Part shown: positions 45,278-54,531 of the stretch, in pieces
How positions within the stretch are numbered: position 1 is the first letter of the stretch
Layout: each line of letters opens with the position of its first letter
Source of the DNA: an uncultured Methanoregula sp.
Lineage (GTDB): Archaea; Halobacteriota; Methanomicrobia; Methanomicrobiales; Methanospirillaceae
NCBI RefSeq assembly: GCF_963678795.1
Contig: NZ_OY787452.1
Span: forward strand, 992,001 to 1,056,000
DNA length: 64,000 bases
Direction: 5' to 3'
Translations under genes and position numbers: made by a program
Notes under the pieces: generated by a model
What the model saw: only the letters and a program-made list of their open reading frames with translations
What the model was told of the DNA's origin: nothing
Database searches by the model: none

Positions 45278-45864
45278 CATTGACCCGCATTTCAGAGATC
45301 GTCCGGAGGCGCCTTGGCTGGTGTCCCAATAAACAGGCATTAAAAGCACAACGTATCGCACCCTCACCCCTGCCGGCAGGTTCACCTGCCATCCCGGCCG
45401 GACCCGGGACCGCGCCATCCACACCGGGTTCCCAGCTTTACCAGCACACCCAGCTCGGCACCATCCAGATCTGGGCAACCCTGGCATCTGTGGGGATTAT
45501 CATTCTCTCCATCCTGTTCATCGGAGGGATATGGATAACTTACCTTGTGGCAGCGATCCTCCTGATCGCGCTCGTGCTGTTCGGTTCACTGACCGTGATG
45601 GTCAGGAAAGACGATGTCCATATTCGCTTCGGCCCGTTTGGCATTGTCAGAAAGACCGTGCCACTCGGGTATATCACTTCAGTCAGTACTGTGAAGAATC
45701 CCTGGTATTACGGGTGGGGCATCCGCTGGACTCCTGATGGCCCTCTCTACAATGTCTCAGGGGTCGGGGGTGTCATGCTTGTTCTTGCTGACGGGAAAAA
45801 GATACGGATTGGATCCGATGAGCCCGAAGCACTCAACGCCGCCATCACCCGTGCAATACATTGA
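45274..45864 (+). CDS. Membrane protein with PH-like domain, coupled to the regulator
   Basis: 196 residues. Basic N-terminus, two membrane helices (about 68-90 and 93-112), then a beta-rich region (TVMVRKDDVHIRFGPFGIVRKTVPL to MLVLADGKKIRIGSDEPEALNAAI, quoted as ends only) that resembles bacterial PH domains. It shares an ATGA with the HTH gene, so both come from one operon. Function unknown. Confidence 0.65.
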   Translation: MTLTRISEIVRRRLGWCPNKQALKAQRIAPSPLPAGSPAIPAGPGTAPSTPGSQLYQHTQLGTIQIWATLASVGIIILSILFIGGIWITYLVAAILLIALVLFGSLTVMVRKDDVHIRFGPFGIVRKTVPLGYITSVSTVKNPWYYGWGIRWTPDGPLYNVSGVGGVMLVLADGKKIRIGSDEPEALNAAITRAIH

Positions 45865-45979
45865 GAGAATCCTTTTTTCGGTTATCACCGGCAGGGTAGT
45901 CCTGTACCGGGATTGACCGGATAATCAAGCCCATTTACGAGTGTTCCTGCTTGTTCGCATATCCACACAGATTTTCCGC

Positions 45980-46351
45980 TTACGGAATCGGACACAAGCG
46001 CTGCTTCAGGAGACCCATCAGATCTTCCAGTTCCCTGCACCGGTTCAGTTCTTCAGTGCTGATCAGCACCGCGAGACCTCTGCCGGTCCTGACCAGTACA
46101 ACCGGGAACATCGTGATTCCGTAACCATACTGTTCGCGGAATTCATTCCTGTCAAGAACCTGTGACGGGAGCTTCTGTTCCCTGATGAAGCGTTTCCATT
46201 CTTTCTTCATTCCCACCGGGCTGTAGATGAGAGCGGACAGGTGGCAGTCTTCAGCAGGAGATATCGATGAGTTTGCAGAATAATTCTTCATCCGGGGCAG
46301 CACCCCGCTGTTGCTGTTGCAGACAAACAGGAGAGTTTCTTCCTGGGGCAT
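45980..46351 (-). CDS. Hypothetical protein, possibly thioredoxin-like
   Basis: 123 residues. LFVCNSNSGV at the N-terminus and YGYGITMFPVVLVRTGRGLAVL near 75 suggest a strand-cisPro arrangement (TMFP) as in thioredoxin folds, but the CxxC is missing (CNSNSG). No certain family. Solitary. Confidence 0.5.
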   Translation of the reverse strand: MPQEETLLFVCNSNSGVLPRMKNYSANSSISPAEDCHLSALIYSPVGMKKEWKRFIREQKLPSQVLDRNEFREQYGYGITMFPVVLVRTGRGLAVLISTEELNRCRELEDLMGLLKQRLCPIP

Positions 46352-46473
46352 GAAGTGTCACTCTTTTTCTACCAGCATATATTTTGCAAGGATGATGCTG
46401 GTTCAATCCATTAAATACCGGCTCTGGAGAGAGCCAATTATTTTAAAAAAACGTTTCCGTGATGCGGTAGAAA

Positions 46474-47079
46474 TTACAGGTTCTGCCCGGTGATCCCGAG
46501 TTTACGTAAGAACCGTTCGTGAAGCCTCGTATCGTCACCCAGTTCCGGGTGGAAGGAGAACGCAACATGCTTTCCGTGCTCTGCGGCAACAATTCCCTGA
46601 TCAGCACGTGCAAGTACCCGGACACTCTTTCCGGTGTGCGTGACAACCGGAGCTCTGATGAAAACAGCATGGAACGGACCACCATCCAGACCTTCGATGG
46701 TAAGATCGGCTTCGAACGATTCCCGCTGCCGGCCAAACGCATTCCGGTCAACGGTCATGTCCATGAGGCCGAGCGGGTGAACCCGTGAATCGGCTACCAC
46801 GGTTGCCAACAGCACCATGCCGGCACAGGTGGCAAAAATCCCTCCTTTGAACTGCCGGATCGGCTCGTACAACCCGTTCTTATCGATGAGCCGGGAGATT
46901 GTGGTCGATTCTCCCCCGGGTATAGCAAGGGCATGGCATTCGCAAAGATCCGCCGGGCTCCTCACCTCAAAAACTTCGGACGCGGGACCATGCCCCATCC
47001 GTTCGAGCGCCAGCAGGAATGCATCGATATGCTCGCTGACATTTCCCTGAAGCGCGAGGACGCCAATCCTAGCGTCCAC
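46474..47079 (-). CDS. pdxT: PLP synthase glutaminase subunit
   Basis: 201 residues from GTG 47079, which overlaps the pdxS stop, so the two are coupled; GTG GAC GCT AGG reads [13 protein letters not shown], the normal N-terminus. PdxT frees ammonia from glutamine. The triad is visible: ATCAGM (Cys), and FSFHPEL (His, Glu). GGESTTI is the oxyanion strand. Confidence 0.95.
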   Translation of the reverse strand: MDARIGVLALQGNVSEHIDAFLLALERMGHGPASEVFEVRSPADLCECHALAIPGGESTTISRLIDKNGLYEPIRQFKGGIFATCAGMVLLATVVADSRVHPLGLMDMTVDRNAFGRQRESFEADLTIEGLDGGPFHAVFIRAPVVTHTGKSVRVLARADQGIVAAEHGKHVAFSFHPELGDDTRLHERFLRKLGITGQNL

Positions 47080-47965
47080 GGGTCTGAAGCACCTCGTCGT
47101 CGCGAAGCTTGTGGATGTCCAGACCTGGCATCGCATCGCCAAGACCCGTGCTCACCTTTGCGATAACCTTTGCATCATCGAAGTGATTGACGGCCTCGAC
47201 AATCGCCCGGGCCATCCGGTCGGGATCTGATGATTTGAAAATACCGGATCCCACGAAGACACCATCGGCACCCAGCTGCATCATAAGAGCGGCATCGGAT
47301 GGGGTGGCAATCCCGCCAGCTGAGAAGTTCACGACCGGCAGCCGGCCGCGTTCGGCGCATTCGATGACCAGTTCCGCCGGGGCTTCGATTTCACGGGCGT
47401 AATCGATCATCTCCTGCTTGTCGAGACCCCGGAGCAGCCGGATCTCTCCCATGATCGTGCGCATGTGCCTGACCGCTTCGACCACGTTTCCAGTTCCTGC
47501 CTCACCCTTGGTCCGGATCATTGCCGCACCTTCGTTTATCCTGCGGAGAGCTTCGCCAAGATCGCGGGCACCGCAGACAAAGGGGACCTTGAACTGGGTC
47601 TTATCTATATGGTATTGTTCATCTGCGGGAGTCAGTACCTCACTCTCATCGATCATGTCCACGCCAAGGACTTCAAGCACCTGCGCTTCCACGAAATGGC
47701 CGATCCGCACCTTTCCCATAACCGGGATCGAGACTGTATCGATGATCTCAACAACCTTCTGGGGATCTGCCATGCGGGCAACCCCGCCGGCTTTGCGGAT
47801 ATCAGACGGAACCCGCTCAAGTGACATGACTGCGACGGCCCCGGCTTCCTCGGCGATCTTTGCCTGTTCGGCATTCACGACATCCATGATAACGCCCCCC
47901 TTCTGCATGGATGCAAAGCCGCGCTTGAGAAGCTCAGTGCCAAATCTCAGTTCTTCCAGTATCAT
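47069..47965 (-). CDS. pdxS: PLP synthase subunit (pyridoxal 5'-phosphate synthase)
   Basis: 298 residues. [21 protein letters not shown] near 22 and the lysine ([12 protein letters not shown]) near 80 and RTKGEAGTG near 150 are conserved substrate and phosphate residues. It builds PLP from ribose 5-phosphate, glyceraldehyde 3-phosphate and ammonia with PdxT. Start shares ATGA with cbiB's end. Stop is TAG. Confidence 0.95.
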   Translation of the reverse strand: MILEELRFGTELLKRGFASMQKGGVIMDVVNAEQAKIAEEAGAVAVMSLERVPSDIRKAGGVARMADPQKVVEIIDTVSIPVMGKVRIGHFVEAQVLEVLGVDMIDESEVLTPADEQYHIDKTQFKVPFVCGARDLGEALRRINEGAAMIRTKGEAGTGNVVEAVRHMRTIMGEIRLLRGLDKQEMIDYAREIEAPAELVIECAERGRLPVVNFSAGGIATPSDAALMMQLGADGVFVGSGIFKSSDPDRMARAIVEAVNHFDDAKVIAKVSTGLGDAMPGLDIHKLRDDEVLQTRGR

Positions 47966-48903
47966 ATGCCAGTACTATTGATCAAGGATCCCAATAAAAA
48001 CAGTGCGCAACAGGCAACTATTGCAAACATCAGGCTGACCGCCCGGGCGGCCCGGATGATTTCAGGGCCCCCTTCATCGAGCGTCCGTTCACCGTCCCCG
48101 ATCGTGTACACACCCGGCTTCTCGAACCGGATTCCTACACCACCCGCCATAGCGGCCATAACGATCCCGCCATTGAACCCCGGGCGCCTGTACCCATCAC
48201 GCCGCATTGTTCTCCACGCCGGACCAACACGCCCCTTTATCGCAAAATACATGAGCAGCAGAAATACCGTGATCCGAGCAGGGATAAAATTGAAGATATC
48301 GTCCATCCTGGCCGGGCACCAGCCGATCCGTTCGCGTTCATCCCGGTAACCAAGCATTGCGTCCATGGTGTTTGCCGCACGATAAACAGCAGCACCGAAA
48401 AGGCCAAAGACAAGGAAGAACGAGAGCGGCGAGATGATGCTGTCGGTGATATTCTCCGTCATGGACTCGTATCCCGCAGAAAGGATATGTTCCCGGTCGA
48501 GGGCCGCTGTATCCCGGGAAACGAGAACCTGGACTTTTTCCCGGCCGGTCTCCACCCCATCCTTTAACGCAGAAACAACTGCGAGAGTATGCTCTTCAAG
48601 GGACCGCCAGGCAAAACAGCTTTTCAGCAGGAACGGGGCGATGACTACGTACGCATACCAGGGTGCAAGAGCTGAGAAAAGGATGAACGGTACGGCAAAC
48701 AGGAGAATAGTCAGGAACCAGAAAAGGATACCCGCAATTCGCTGCCAGCCTTGAGAATACGAAGAGGGATTGCCCCACCACCCGATGAACCGCCCGAGCA
48801 GTGCAACGGGATGGTAAGGTGAATGAGGATCTCCCGTGAGGCGATCCACAAGCAGCGCGGCACAGAGCACGAACGCAGTGAGCACTATTCCTGGCGGTAC
48901 CAT
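47962..48903 (-). CDS. cbiB: Adenosylcobinamide-phosphate synthase (cobalamin)
   Basis: 313 residues, about five membrane segments. [19 protein letters not shown] near 20 and [14 protein letters not shown] near 150 and [18 protein letters not shown] are typical CbiB/CobD. It attaches aminopropanol phosphate to adenosylcobyric acid. Corrinoids serve methyltransferases in methanogens. The N-terminus overlaps the upstream membrane protein gene by 19 bp; downstream pdxS overlaps by 4. Confidence 0.93.
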   Translation of the reverse strand: MVPPGIVLTAFVLCAALLVDRLTGDPHSPYHPVALLGRFIGWWGNPSSYSQGWQRIAGILFWFLTILLFAVPFILFSALAPWYAYVVIAPFLLKSCFAWRSLEEHTLAVVSALKDGVETGREKVQVLVSRDTAALDREHILSAGYESMTENITDSIISPLSFFLVFGLFGAAVYRAANTMDAMLGYRDERERIGWCPARMDDIFNFIPARITVFLLLMYFAIKGRVGPAWRTMRRDGYRRPGFNGGIVMAAMAGGVGIRFEKPGVYTIGDGERTLDEGGPEIIRAARAVSLMFAIVACCALFLLGSLINSTGI

Positions 48904-49454
48904 GTGTAGAGTGCACCGACGATAAGAATGATGAACGACGCGATATTAAGGTACTCGATATCTGTATAGAACCACGAAGTATAGAGAATCAGTGCGATTC
49001 CCATCAGGATCATCAGGAAATGGGGTCGTCCGTGTGCTACCGGGTGGAGGGGCATCTCCTCCTGCACCACGGGTCTCAGGTGGGATGGGTGGAGAACCTG
49101 AATGTGCGTTATTGTTTTTACAACGCCATAGCCGGCGATTATCTCTAGGTCAAAAGAGCCTTCTTCACTCTCTTTCCGGATGGGGATGGTGACGACTGAT
49201 GCATCGACAACATAGAGATTCTCGTGGAAAAAATCCGTGTACATCGCTGCATTGGACGAAGAGACCGTGATGTGGATAGGCGCGCCCCGGTTAATGAATT
49301 TCAGGACAAGCCTGCCACCGCATTCGGCTGATACCTTTCCGCGGGGAAGATCGATTGAGTTGATACCGCTGCGATTGAGGTAGATCTCGTAACCGGCTTC
49401 TTCTCCCGTTACGGCCTGACCGATCAATACCGACAGGGCAAGCGGGAGATTCAT
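48885..49454 (-). CDS. DUF7524-like membrane-anchored protein
   Basis: 189 residues: a beta-rich N-terminal domain (EIYLNRSGINSIDLPRGK, KFINRGAPIHITV) and two C-terminal membrane helices (145-165, 168-185). Resembles archaeal DUF7524 proteins. Overlaps cbiB. Function unknown. Confidence 0.55.
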   Translation of the reverse strand: MNLPLALSVLIGQAVTGEEAGYEIYLNRSGINSIDLPRGKVSAECGGRLVLKFINRGAPIHITVSSSNAAMYTDFFHENLYVVDASVVTIPIRKESEEGSFDLEIIAGYGVVKTITHIQVLHPSHLRPVVQEEMPLHPVAHGRPHFLMILMGIALILYTSWFYTDIEYLNIASFIILIVGALYTWYRQE

Positions 49455-49466
49455 AACGGTTACCTC

Positions 49467-49646
49467 TTAGTCTGATTGCTGGGGAAGAAGGTTGGGGATA
49501 CCATCATGAATGGGATACTCAACACGGCATGAAGCGCAGTGCAGACCGCCTTCGAGAATCTCTTTCTCGTTTTCCTCCCCGACATTAAGGGTGAGATCCC
49601 CTTTGCAGACCGGGCAGCAAAGAATATCCATGAGGGAACGTTTCAT
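49467..49646 (-). CDS. Trm112-like zinc-finger protein
   Basis: 59 residues, beginning MKRSLMDILCCPVCKGDLTL and ending PIHDGIPNLLP. CCPVC and CASC give the four-Cys zinc site of Trm112-like proteins (DUF343). Such small partners activate methyltransferases for tRNA, rRNA and release factor. The ATG overlaps the purA stop in the form ATGA, so it is coupled to purA. Short and easy to miss, but composition, overlap and motif all agree. Confidence 0.85.
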   Translation of the reverse strand: MKRSLMDILCCPVCKGDLTLNVGEENEKEILEGGLHCASCRVEYPIHDGIPNLLPQQSD

Positions 49647-50656
49647 ACCATTTCATCCCGCAAATCAATGATCTGGGTGATCTCGGGACCGGTGGATATG
49701 AGGGTTACGGGGCTGCCGATATCCTCTTCAGCCTGTTTGAGGAAATCCTTGGCTTTCTTGGTGAGCCGGGAATACTCGGTCACACCGAAACAGGCCTCGT
49801 CCACACGATCGATACCGGTGATGGCAGCCTGGGTACACCCGTTGATCATCGCGGAATACCGGGCCATATCCCCGTCCCAGCCACCAATCCGCCGCTTCCG
49901 GTGGGTTACCGTCCCGAACTCCTGGATGCCCATGGCATCGGATTTCTCGAACGACATCTCGGTGCTGAACGGGCCTTCTCCCACCCGGGTCGGGTAGGCC
50001 TTGAAGACCACAATAACATCATCGATCTTTGTCGGGCCCACCCCATTGTCAGCCGCAATCTGGGACGCTGAGGTATCCTTGCTGGTCACGAAAGGATAAG
50101 TACCGTAGTAAAGGGAAATTCCAAAACCCTGCGTTCCTTCGAGCAGTACCGTGCTGCCTTTTTTGAGCTCGTCGTCAATAGCCTTGGGAACGTCAAGCAG
50201 GTATTCAGCAAGCTCGGGAACATCTTTGGCCTGCGGGGAGACCCTCATGACCCTGTCGGAGTTTGCAGGTCCGCATCCCGAACCGGTACTCCCGATCTTC
50301 TTTGAGAGGTGGGCGCTTCCCTTGTCCCGTGCGATATGATCTTCGGTAATGATACCGCAGCGTTTGTCAACGAAGACCCGTCCTTTTACACCCAGCGTTT
50401 CCACTTCGTGTTTCAGAACCCTGGGATCGACGAGCACCCCGCTTCCGATACAGAGTTTCGCTTCCTTGTATACAAAGCCGGAAGGAACCATACGGACGCC
50501 ATATTCCTTGGTTCCAACCTGGACAGTGTGTCCGGCATTCGGACCAACACCGCCGCGAGAGATGATTACAGGTTTATCCTTGTAGGCAATGTGGGCAACA
50601 ACTTTACCCTTACCTTCATCCCCAAAAAATCCACCAACGATGATCGAGCAACTCAT
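49643..50656 (-). CDS. purA: Adenylosuccinate synthetase (short archaeal form)
   Basis: 337 residues, shorter than bacterial PurA by about 90. GGFFGDEGKGKVVAHIA is the P-loop region near 8, GPNAGHTV near 37 and LLEGTQGFGIS near 168 are conserved. Joins IMP and aspartate with GTP. First gene of the purA-Trm112-like unit. Complete. Confidence 0.95.
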   Translation of the reverse strand: MSCSIIVGGFFGDEGKGKVVAHIAYKDKPVIISRGGVGPNAGHTVQVGTKEYGVRMVPSGFVYKEAKLCIGSGVLVDPRVLKHEVETLGVKGRVFVDKRCGIITEDHIARDKGSAHLSKKIGSTGSGCGPANSDRVMRVSPQAKDVPELAEYLLDVPKAIDDELKKGSTVLLEGTQGFGISLYYGTYPFVTSKDTSASQIAADNGVGPTKIDDVIVVFKAYPTRVGEGPFSTEMSFEKSDAMGIQEFGTVTHRKRRIGGWDGDMARYSAMINGCTQAAITGIDRVDEACFGVTEYSRLTKKAKDFLKQAEEDIGSPVTLISTGPEITQIIDLRDEMV

Positions 50657-50762
50657 TGTGTTTCATGTAATATTGGTCAAGTTCCAAAATAAAGTATCCC
50701 TCAGGACCAGGTAGCATAAAAAAGAGGGTGAGATGCAGGAAAGAGAAATGCCAAACGGAGAA

Positions 50763-51920
50763 TCAGAGCCCTTGTATGAAGGTCTCCATTCTCCCGAGAG
50801 CTTCGCTGAGTTCCTTTCGGGAAACTGCATAAGCACACCTCAGGTGGTCTTCCCCGCCCACACCAAAAACACTGCCCGGGACAACGGCAACCCGCTGTTC
50901 CTTTAAGAGACGCTCGGCAAATTCCACATCGGATAAACCGGTCTTTTTTACGGAGGGGAACGCGTAGAACGCTCCTTCCGGGACATGGCAGGAGAGACCG
51001 ATACGGTTGAGACCGGCAACGAACATATTGCGCCGGAGCCGGTATTCGTTAACCATGCTGTTTTTATCTTCTTCGGCCGAACGGAGAGCTTCAAGTGCCC
51101 CGACCTGCCCCATCACCGGAGCGCAGAGCATCACGTACTGATGGATTTTCAATGCCGCATCGCAGAGTCCCTTTGGTGCGCAGAGATATCCAATCCGCCA
51201 TCCGGTCATGGCATAGGCTTTGGAGAATCCATTCAGCGTGATCGTCCGTTCATGGAGATCGCCCACGGTGGCGGCAGCGCAGTGGCGCTTCTCGTACGTC
51301 AGTTCCGCATAAACTTCATCGCTGATGAGGAGGAGATCGTGATCGATGACGAGATCTGCGATTGCCTTAAGATCGCTCTCCTCCATGACAGCCCCGGTGG
51401 GATTGTTCGGGAAATTGATGATCAGCGCCTTGGATTTTTTCGTTATCTGCTCCGCAAGGGCATCGGGATTCAGCTTGAAATGATCTTTTTCCGTACACCG
51501 GACCGGTACGGGTTTTCCGCCGGCAAGTGAGACGCATGGGGCATATGAAACATAGCTTGGCTGGGCTATGAGGATCTCGTCACCCGGGTCCGTAACGGCC
51601 CGTATGGCTATGTCAAGGGCTTCTGAAACCCCGCTTGTGATAATAATTTCCTCATCGCCGCTATAGTTGAGCTGGTAATGCTGGGCAAGGTAGCGCGAAA
51701 GTGCGTCGCGCAGTGACTGGAGTCCCTTGTTCGAAGTATAGGATGTTGTTCCCTGCTCTATCGAGTAGATGCTCGATTCGCAGATGTTCCATGGGGTACG
51801 GAAATCCGGTTCACCCACACCGAGGGAGATGACGTCCTCCATGGTGAGCACAAGATCGAAGAACTTCCGGATACCGGACGGGGGAATCTCCCGCGCACGT
51901 TCTGAAACAAAGTTTCGCAT
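50763..51920 (-). CDS. PLP-dependent aminotransferase (class I/II)
   Basis: 385 residues. The PLP lysine is in NGFSKAYAMTGWRIGY near 230. NFPNNPTGAV near 170, and SDEVYAEL near 200, fit aspartate/alanine-type enzymes. Ten bases after an Lrp-type regulator gene, in the same operon as orc1. The regulator could sense an amino acid of this enzyme. Confidence 0.9.
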   Translation of the reverse strand: MRNFVSERAREIPPSGIRKFFDLVLTMEDVISLGVGEPDFRTPWNICESSIYSIEQGTTSYTSNKGLQSLRDALSRYLAQHYQLNYSGDEEIIITSGVSEALDIAIRAVTDPGDEILIAQPSYVSYAPCVSLAGGKPVPVRCTEKDHFKLNPDALAEQITKKSKALIINFPNNPTGAVMEESDLKAIADLVIDHDLLLISDEVYAELTYEKRHCAAATVGDLHERTITLNGFSKAYAMTGWRIGYLCAPKGLCDAALKIHQYVMLCAPVMGQVGALEALRSAEEDKNSMVNEYRLRRNMFVAGLNRIGLSCHVPEGAFYAFPSVKKTGLSDVEFAERLLKEQRVAVVPGSVFGVGGEDHLRCAYAVSRKELSEALGRMETFIQGL

Positions 51921-51929
51921 CTTCCCGCC

Positions 51930-52421
51930 TCAGAAACTATAGGGAAGACGTTCGGTCTCCGGTTCTTCAAAGAGCGCATTACCATTCTCCTTATAGGATT
52001 TCATGATAATGTGAGTGGCTGTCTCGCGGATACGATCCATAGGAGCGACGTGCTCTGAGACGAATCGCGAAACTTCCTGCATATTCTTCCCGGTTACGAT
52101 TAACTGGAGATCATATGTTCCGGTAATCAGGCGCAGGGTCTTGACCTGCCGGAAGCGGGAGAGTCGTTCGGCAATGCGATCGTACCCGAAATCCCGCTCG
52201 GGGCTAACCTTGAGTTCTATGATTGCAGAGACCTCGCCATTGCCGGCCTTCTCCCAGTTTATAACGGTGGAATACCGTTTAATAACCTGATCGGCTTCCA
52301 GAGCATGAACCCGTGCCTCAACCTCACCTGCTGCAAGATTGGTCATGGTCGCGATTTCTTCTGCTGATAGCCGGCTGTTCTCCTCGAGAATACGGAGGAG
52401 TTCGAGATCTTTTTCATCCAT
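51930..52421 (-). CDS. Lrp/AsnC-family regulator
   Basis: 163 residues. HTH at 1-50 (LEENSRLSAEEIATMTNLA), ligand-binding RAM domain at 65-140 (TGTYDLQLIVTGKNMQE). Lies between orc1/cdc6 (12 bp) and the aminotransferase (9 bp) on the same strand. Likely controls the aminotransferase. Confidence 0.9.
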   Translation of the reverse strand: MDEKDLELLRILEENSRLSAEEIATMTNLAAGEVEARVHALEADQVIKRYSTVINWEKAGNGEVSAIIELKVSPERDFGYDRIAERLSRFRQVKTLRLITGTYDLQLIVTGKNMQEVSRFVSEHVAPMDRIRETATHIIMKSYKENGNALFEEPETERLPYSF

Positions 52422-52433
52422 TTTTCTTTCCCC

Positions 52434-53726
52434 TTATCTGAACCAGGTTTTCAACCACTTTGCTTCCATCTGGGAGACATCGATATTCTTGAGCCCGTTG
52501 AGCCTCTGGTCCTTGAGTACGACTTCGCGGATCTTGGCTGTGTTGGAATCAAACCACATCTCTTTGGTCCTGCCATAGCGCCCGCGGCTCACCACCCGGG
52601 TGTTGATCACGCCAAGCATATTCAGCTCTGATATGAGATCGGTTATCCGCCTGTGGGTGAGCACATCGAGCTCGATGGTGGGGGCGATGTCCTGATATAT
52701 ACGTGAGACTTCCCCGCTCGTAAAGATATTCTGCCCCAGCTGTTCGAGAATGAGCATTGAGAAGAGTATCAGTTTACTCTGGGTGGGGAGCGTGGCGATG
52801 CACTCGATCATGCTGTCGGTCTCGATCTTAGCCTGGGCGGATTTGACATGCTCTTCGGTAACCTTCGAGGATTCGTCCCGGTCGGCAAGTTCACCGGAGA
52901 TCCGGAAGAGGTCAAGAGCGCGGCGGGCATCCCCATGTTCCTGGGCTGCAAGGGCCGAACAGAGAGGGATAACTCCTTCAGCAACAGCACCGGGCATGAA
53001 GGCGCCTTCCGCACGCTGGGCTAGGATATCCACGAGCTGGGGGGCGTTGTACGGTGGGAAAACTATCTCCTCTTCTGAGAGGGAAGAGAGGACCCTCGGA
53101 TCCAGAAAATCCTTGAAACTCAGGTCGTTGGAGATCCCGATGATACTCACTTTGGAATTTTTCAGATCGGAGTTGATCCGGGTCAGGTTATAGAGTGTAT
53201 CATCCCCGCTCTTCTTGACAAGCTTGTCTATTTCATCAAGGACGATAACAAGAACGCCCCCGCCAGCCTCAAGCTGGTTCTTCAGCTCGGCATATACCTG
53301 GTCGGTAGGCCACCCGGTCATCGGGATGTGGGTTCTTGTTTTGTCGCTTGATAACTCATCAACAACATCAAGGCACTTGGCAATTTGCGCAAGAACCCGG
53401 TACTGGGTATCGATGACCTCGCAGTTAAGGTGGACAATCCGGCAGAGAGTTCCCATCTTACTGCTCGCTTTCTCGAGTTCAGATCCCACGTACCGGACGC
53501 AGGCAGTCTTACCCGTTCCGGTCTTACCGTAGATAAGAATATTTGAGGGGGTTTCGTTCCGGAGGGACGGCGCCAGAATAGATGCTACCTCATCGATCTG
53601 AGGTTTCCGATGGGGCAGGATCTGGGGACGGTAAGAGTGCCGGAGCACTTCGCGATCCTTGAAGATCCTATTATTGCTCAGGTATTTTTTGAAAAGTCCG
53701 GTTGATGTATCTTCTGGTTCGGGCAT
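52434..53726 (-). CDS. cdc6: Orc1/Cdc6 replication initiator
   Basis: 430 residues from ATG 53726. AAA+ motifs: Walker A IYGKTGTGKTA near 60, Walker B VIVLDEIDKL near 145, sensor 1 IIGISND near 185. A C-terminal winged helix (about 340-425) binds origin DNA. Adjacent AT-rich gap with ORB-like boxes indicates it works at this site. The longer frame to 53765 would run into origin DNA. Confidence 0.93.
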   Translation of the reverse strand: MPEPEDTSTGLFKKYLSNNRIFKDREVLRHSYRPQILPHRKPQIDEVASILAPSLRNETPSNILIYGKTGTGKTACVRYVGSELEKASSKMGTLCRIVHLNCEVIDTQYRVLAQIAKCLDVVDELSSDKTRTHIPMTGWPTDQVYAELKNQLEAGGGVLVIVLDEIDKLVKKSGDDTLYNLTRINSDLKNSKVSIIGISNDLSFKDFLDPRVLSSLSEEEIVFPPYNAPQLVDILAQRAEGAFMPGAVAEGVIPLCSALAAQEHGDARRALDLFRISGELADRDESSKVTEEHVKSAQAKIETDSMIECIATLPTQSKLILFSMLILEQLGQNIFTSGEVSRIYQDIAPTIELDVLTHRRITDLISELNMLGVINTRVVSRGRYGRTKEMWFDSNTAKIREVVLKDQRLNGLKNIDVSQMEAKWLKTWFR

Positions 53727-53793
53727 GATCACACTGTGGAGCTGAGCATTAGCAGCATGAGGCAAAAAAACGATCGGTTTCGCTGGGTTATAA

Positions 53794-53818
53794 ACCCCTT
53801 TATTTCCAGTGGAATTTT
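53794..53818 (+). promoter_or_regulatory. ORB-like box 1
   Basis: ACCCCTTTATTTCCAGTGGA and three further bases match the archaeal ORB form. Lies 68 bp before the chosen cdc6 ATG, so could also regulate cdc6. Confidence 0.65.
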
Positions 53819-53979
53819 CTTTAATTTTAGTTTAAATAAGAAAATACGGTATATTTTGCCTATTACCATTTTATTATTTTAATAAATGGTTAACCAGCAT
53901 TTTTCCTTTAATCTTTGGTATTTCTATGGATTCCGGCTGGTTATTTACATAGTGTTCCTTTCCGTTTCGATTTCCAACC

Positions 53980-54013
53980 GGGGGACCCCTTTGTTTCGTG
54001 TGGAACTTTTTCC
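53980..54013 (+). promoter_or_regulatory. ORB-like box 2
   Basis: GGGGGACCCCTTTGTTTCGT followed by GTGGAACTTTT. Same orientation as box 1, with the G-rich side included. Confidence 0.65.
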
Positions 54014-54178
54014 AAAATTAATGCAGATTGATCTAATAAAAAAAATTATAAAGTAGATCCATATGATTATATGCATCTAATAATATATAAATCATTCTAA
54101 ATTGAAAACAATAGAATTTTTTCTTATATTCCAAAAAATCAAATAATATTTAATTAAAGTCTAAAACAAAGGAAAATT

Positions 54179-54211
54179 GTTCCAGAGGAAATGAAGGGGT
54201 AGGACCCCCCC
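54179..54211 (-). promoter_or_regulatory. ORB-like box 3, inverted
   Basis: GTTCCAGAGGAAATGAAGGG followed by GTAGGACCCCCCC. Reverse orientation relative to boxes 1 and 2. Confidence 0.65.
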
Positions 54212-54230
54212 AAAAAAAGAAACTTGGCTA

Positions 54231-54531
54231 AGTATCTGTACTTACCAACATACATGAATGGGATCTGAAGTGAAAAGTTACTCTATAACACTCTGCCATC
54301 TTCAAATCCGTAACCTATTGAATACAACTTTACATACCAGCGTTGCTGTCGAAGTTCGTTAGTCCCGTTATAGAAAACCAGTGTATAGAAAGATTAAACC
54401 AGATTGAATCACCAGCAGCGTTACTGGCGGGATCTCTCTCGAGTTTACTTATGCTATATGATCAGACCGTAATGGGATCTATCATCTCCTCAGGAATTCA
54501 CTTAACAGAATACTGGCAACATACTGGTATC
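54231..54531. other. Gap between oriC and moaB, no gene
   Basis: Likely holds the moaB promoter. An in-frame extension of moaB to 54343 is possible but would exceed family length, so it is not used. No other feature seen. Confidence 0.4.

Larger units (their letters stand above)
53766..54230. other. oriC: Probable replication origin (oriC) beside orc1/cdc6
   Basis: A 465-bp non-coding AT-rich gap. Three ORB-like boxes share ACCCCTTynTTTCCnnTGGAA-like sequence: 53794-53818, 53980-54013 (both same direction, the second with an added GGGGG), and 54179-54211 reversed with a CCCCCC run. Between the second and third is a roughly 120-bp extremely AT-rich stretch (54040-54170) suitable as the unwinding element. 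Inverted ORBs around such a stretch next to the initiator gene is the textbook archaeal layout. Function inferred from sequence alone. Confidence 0.75.

Noticed and set aside
54343..54531. Longer N-terminus for moaB
   Set aside because: It exceeds family length by 63 residues and shows no family pattern.
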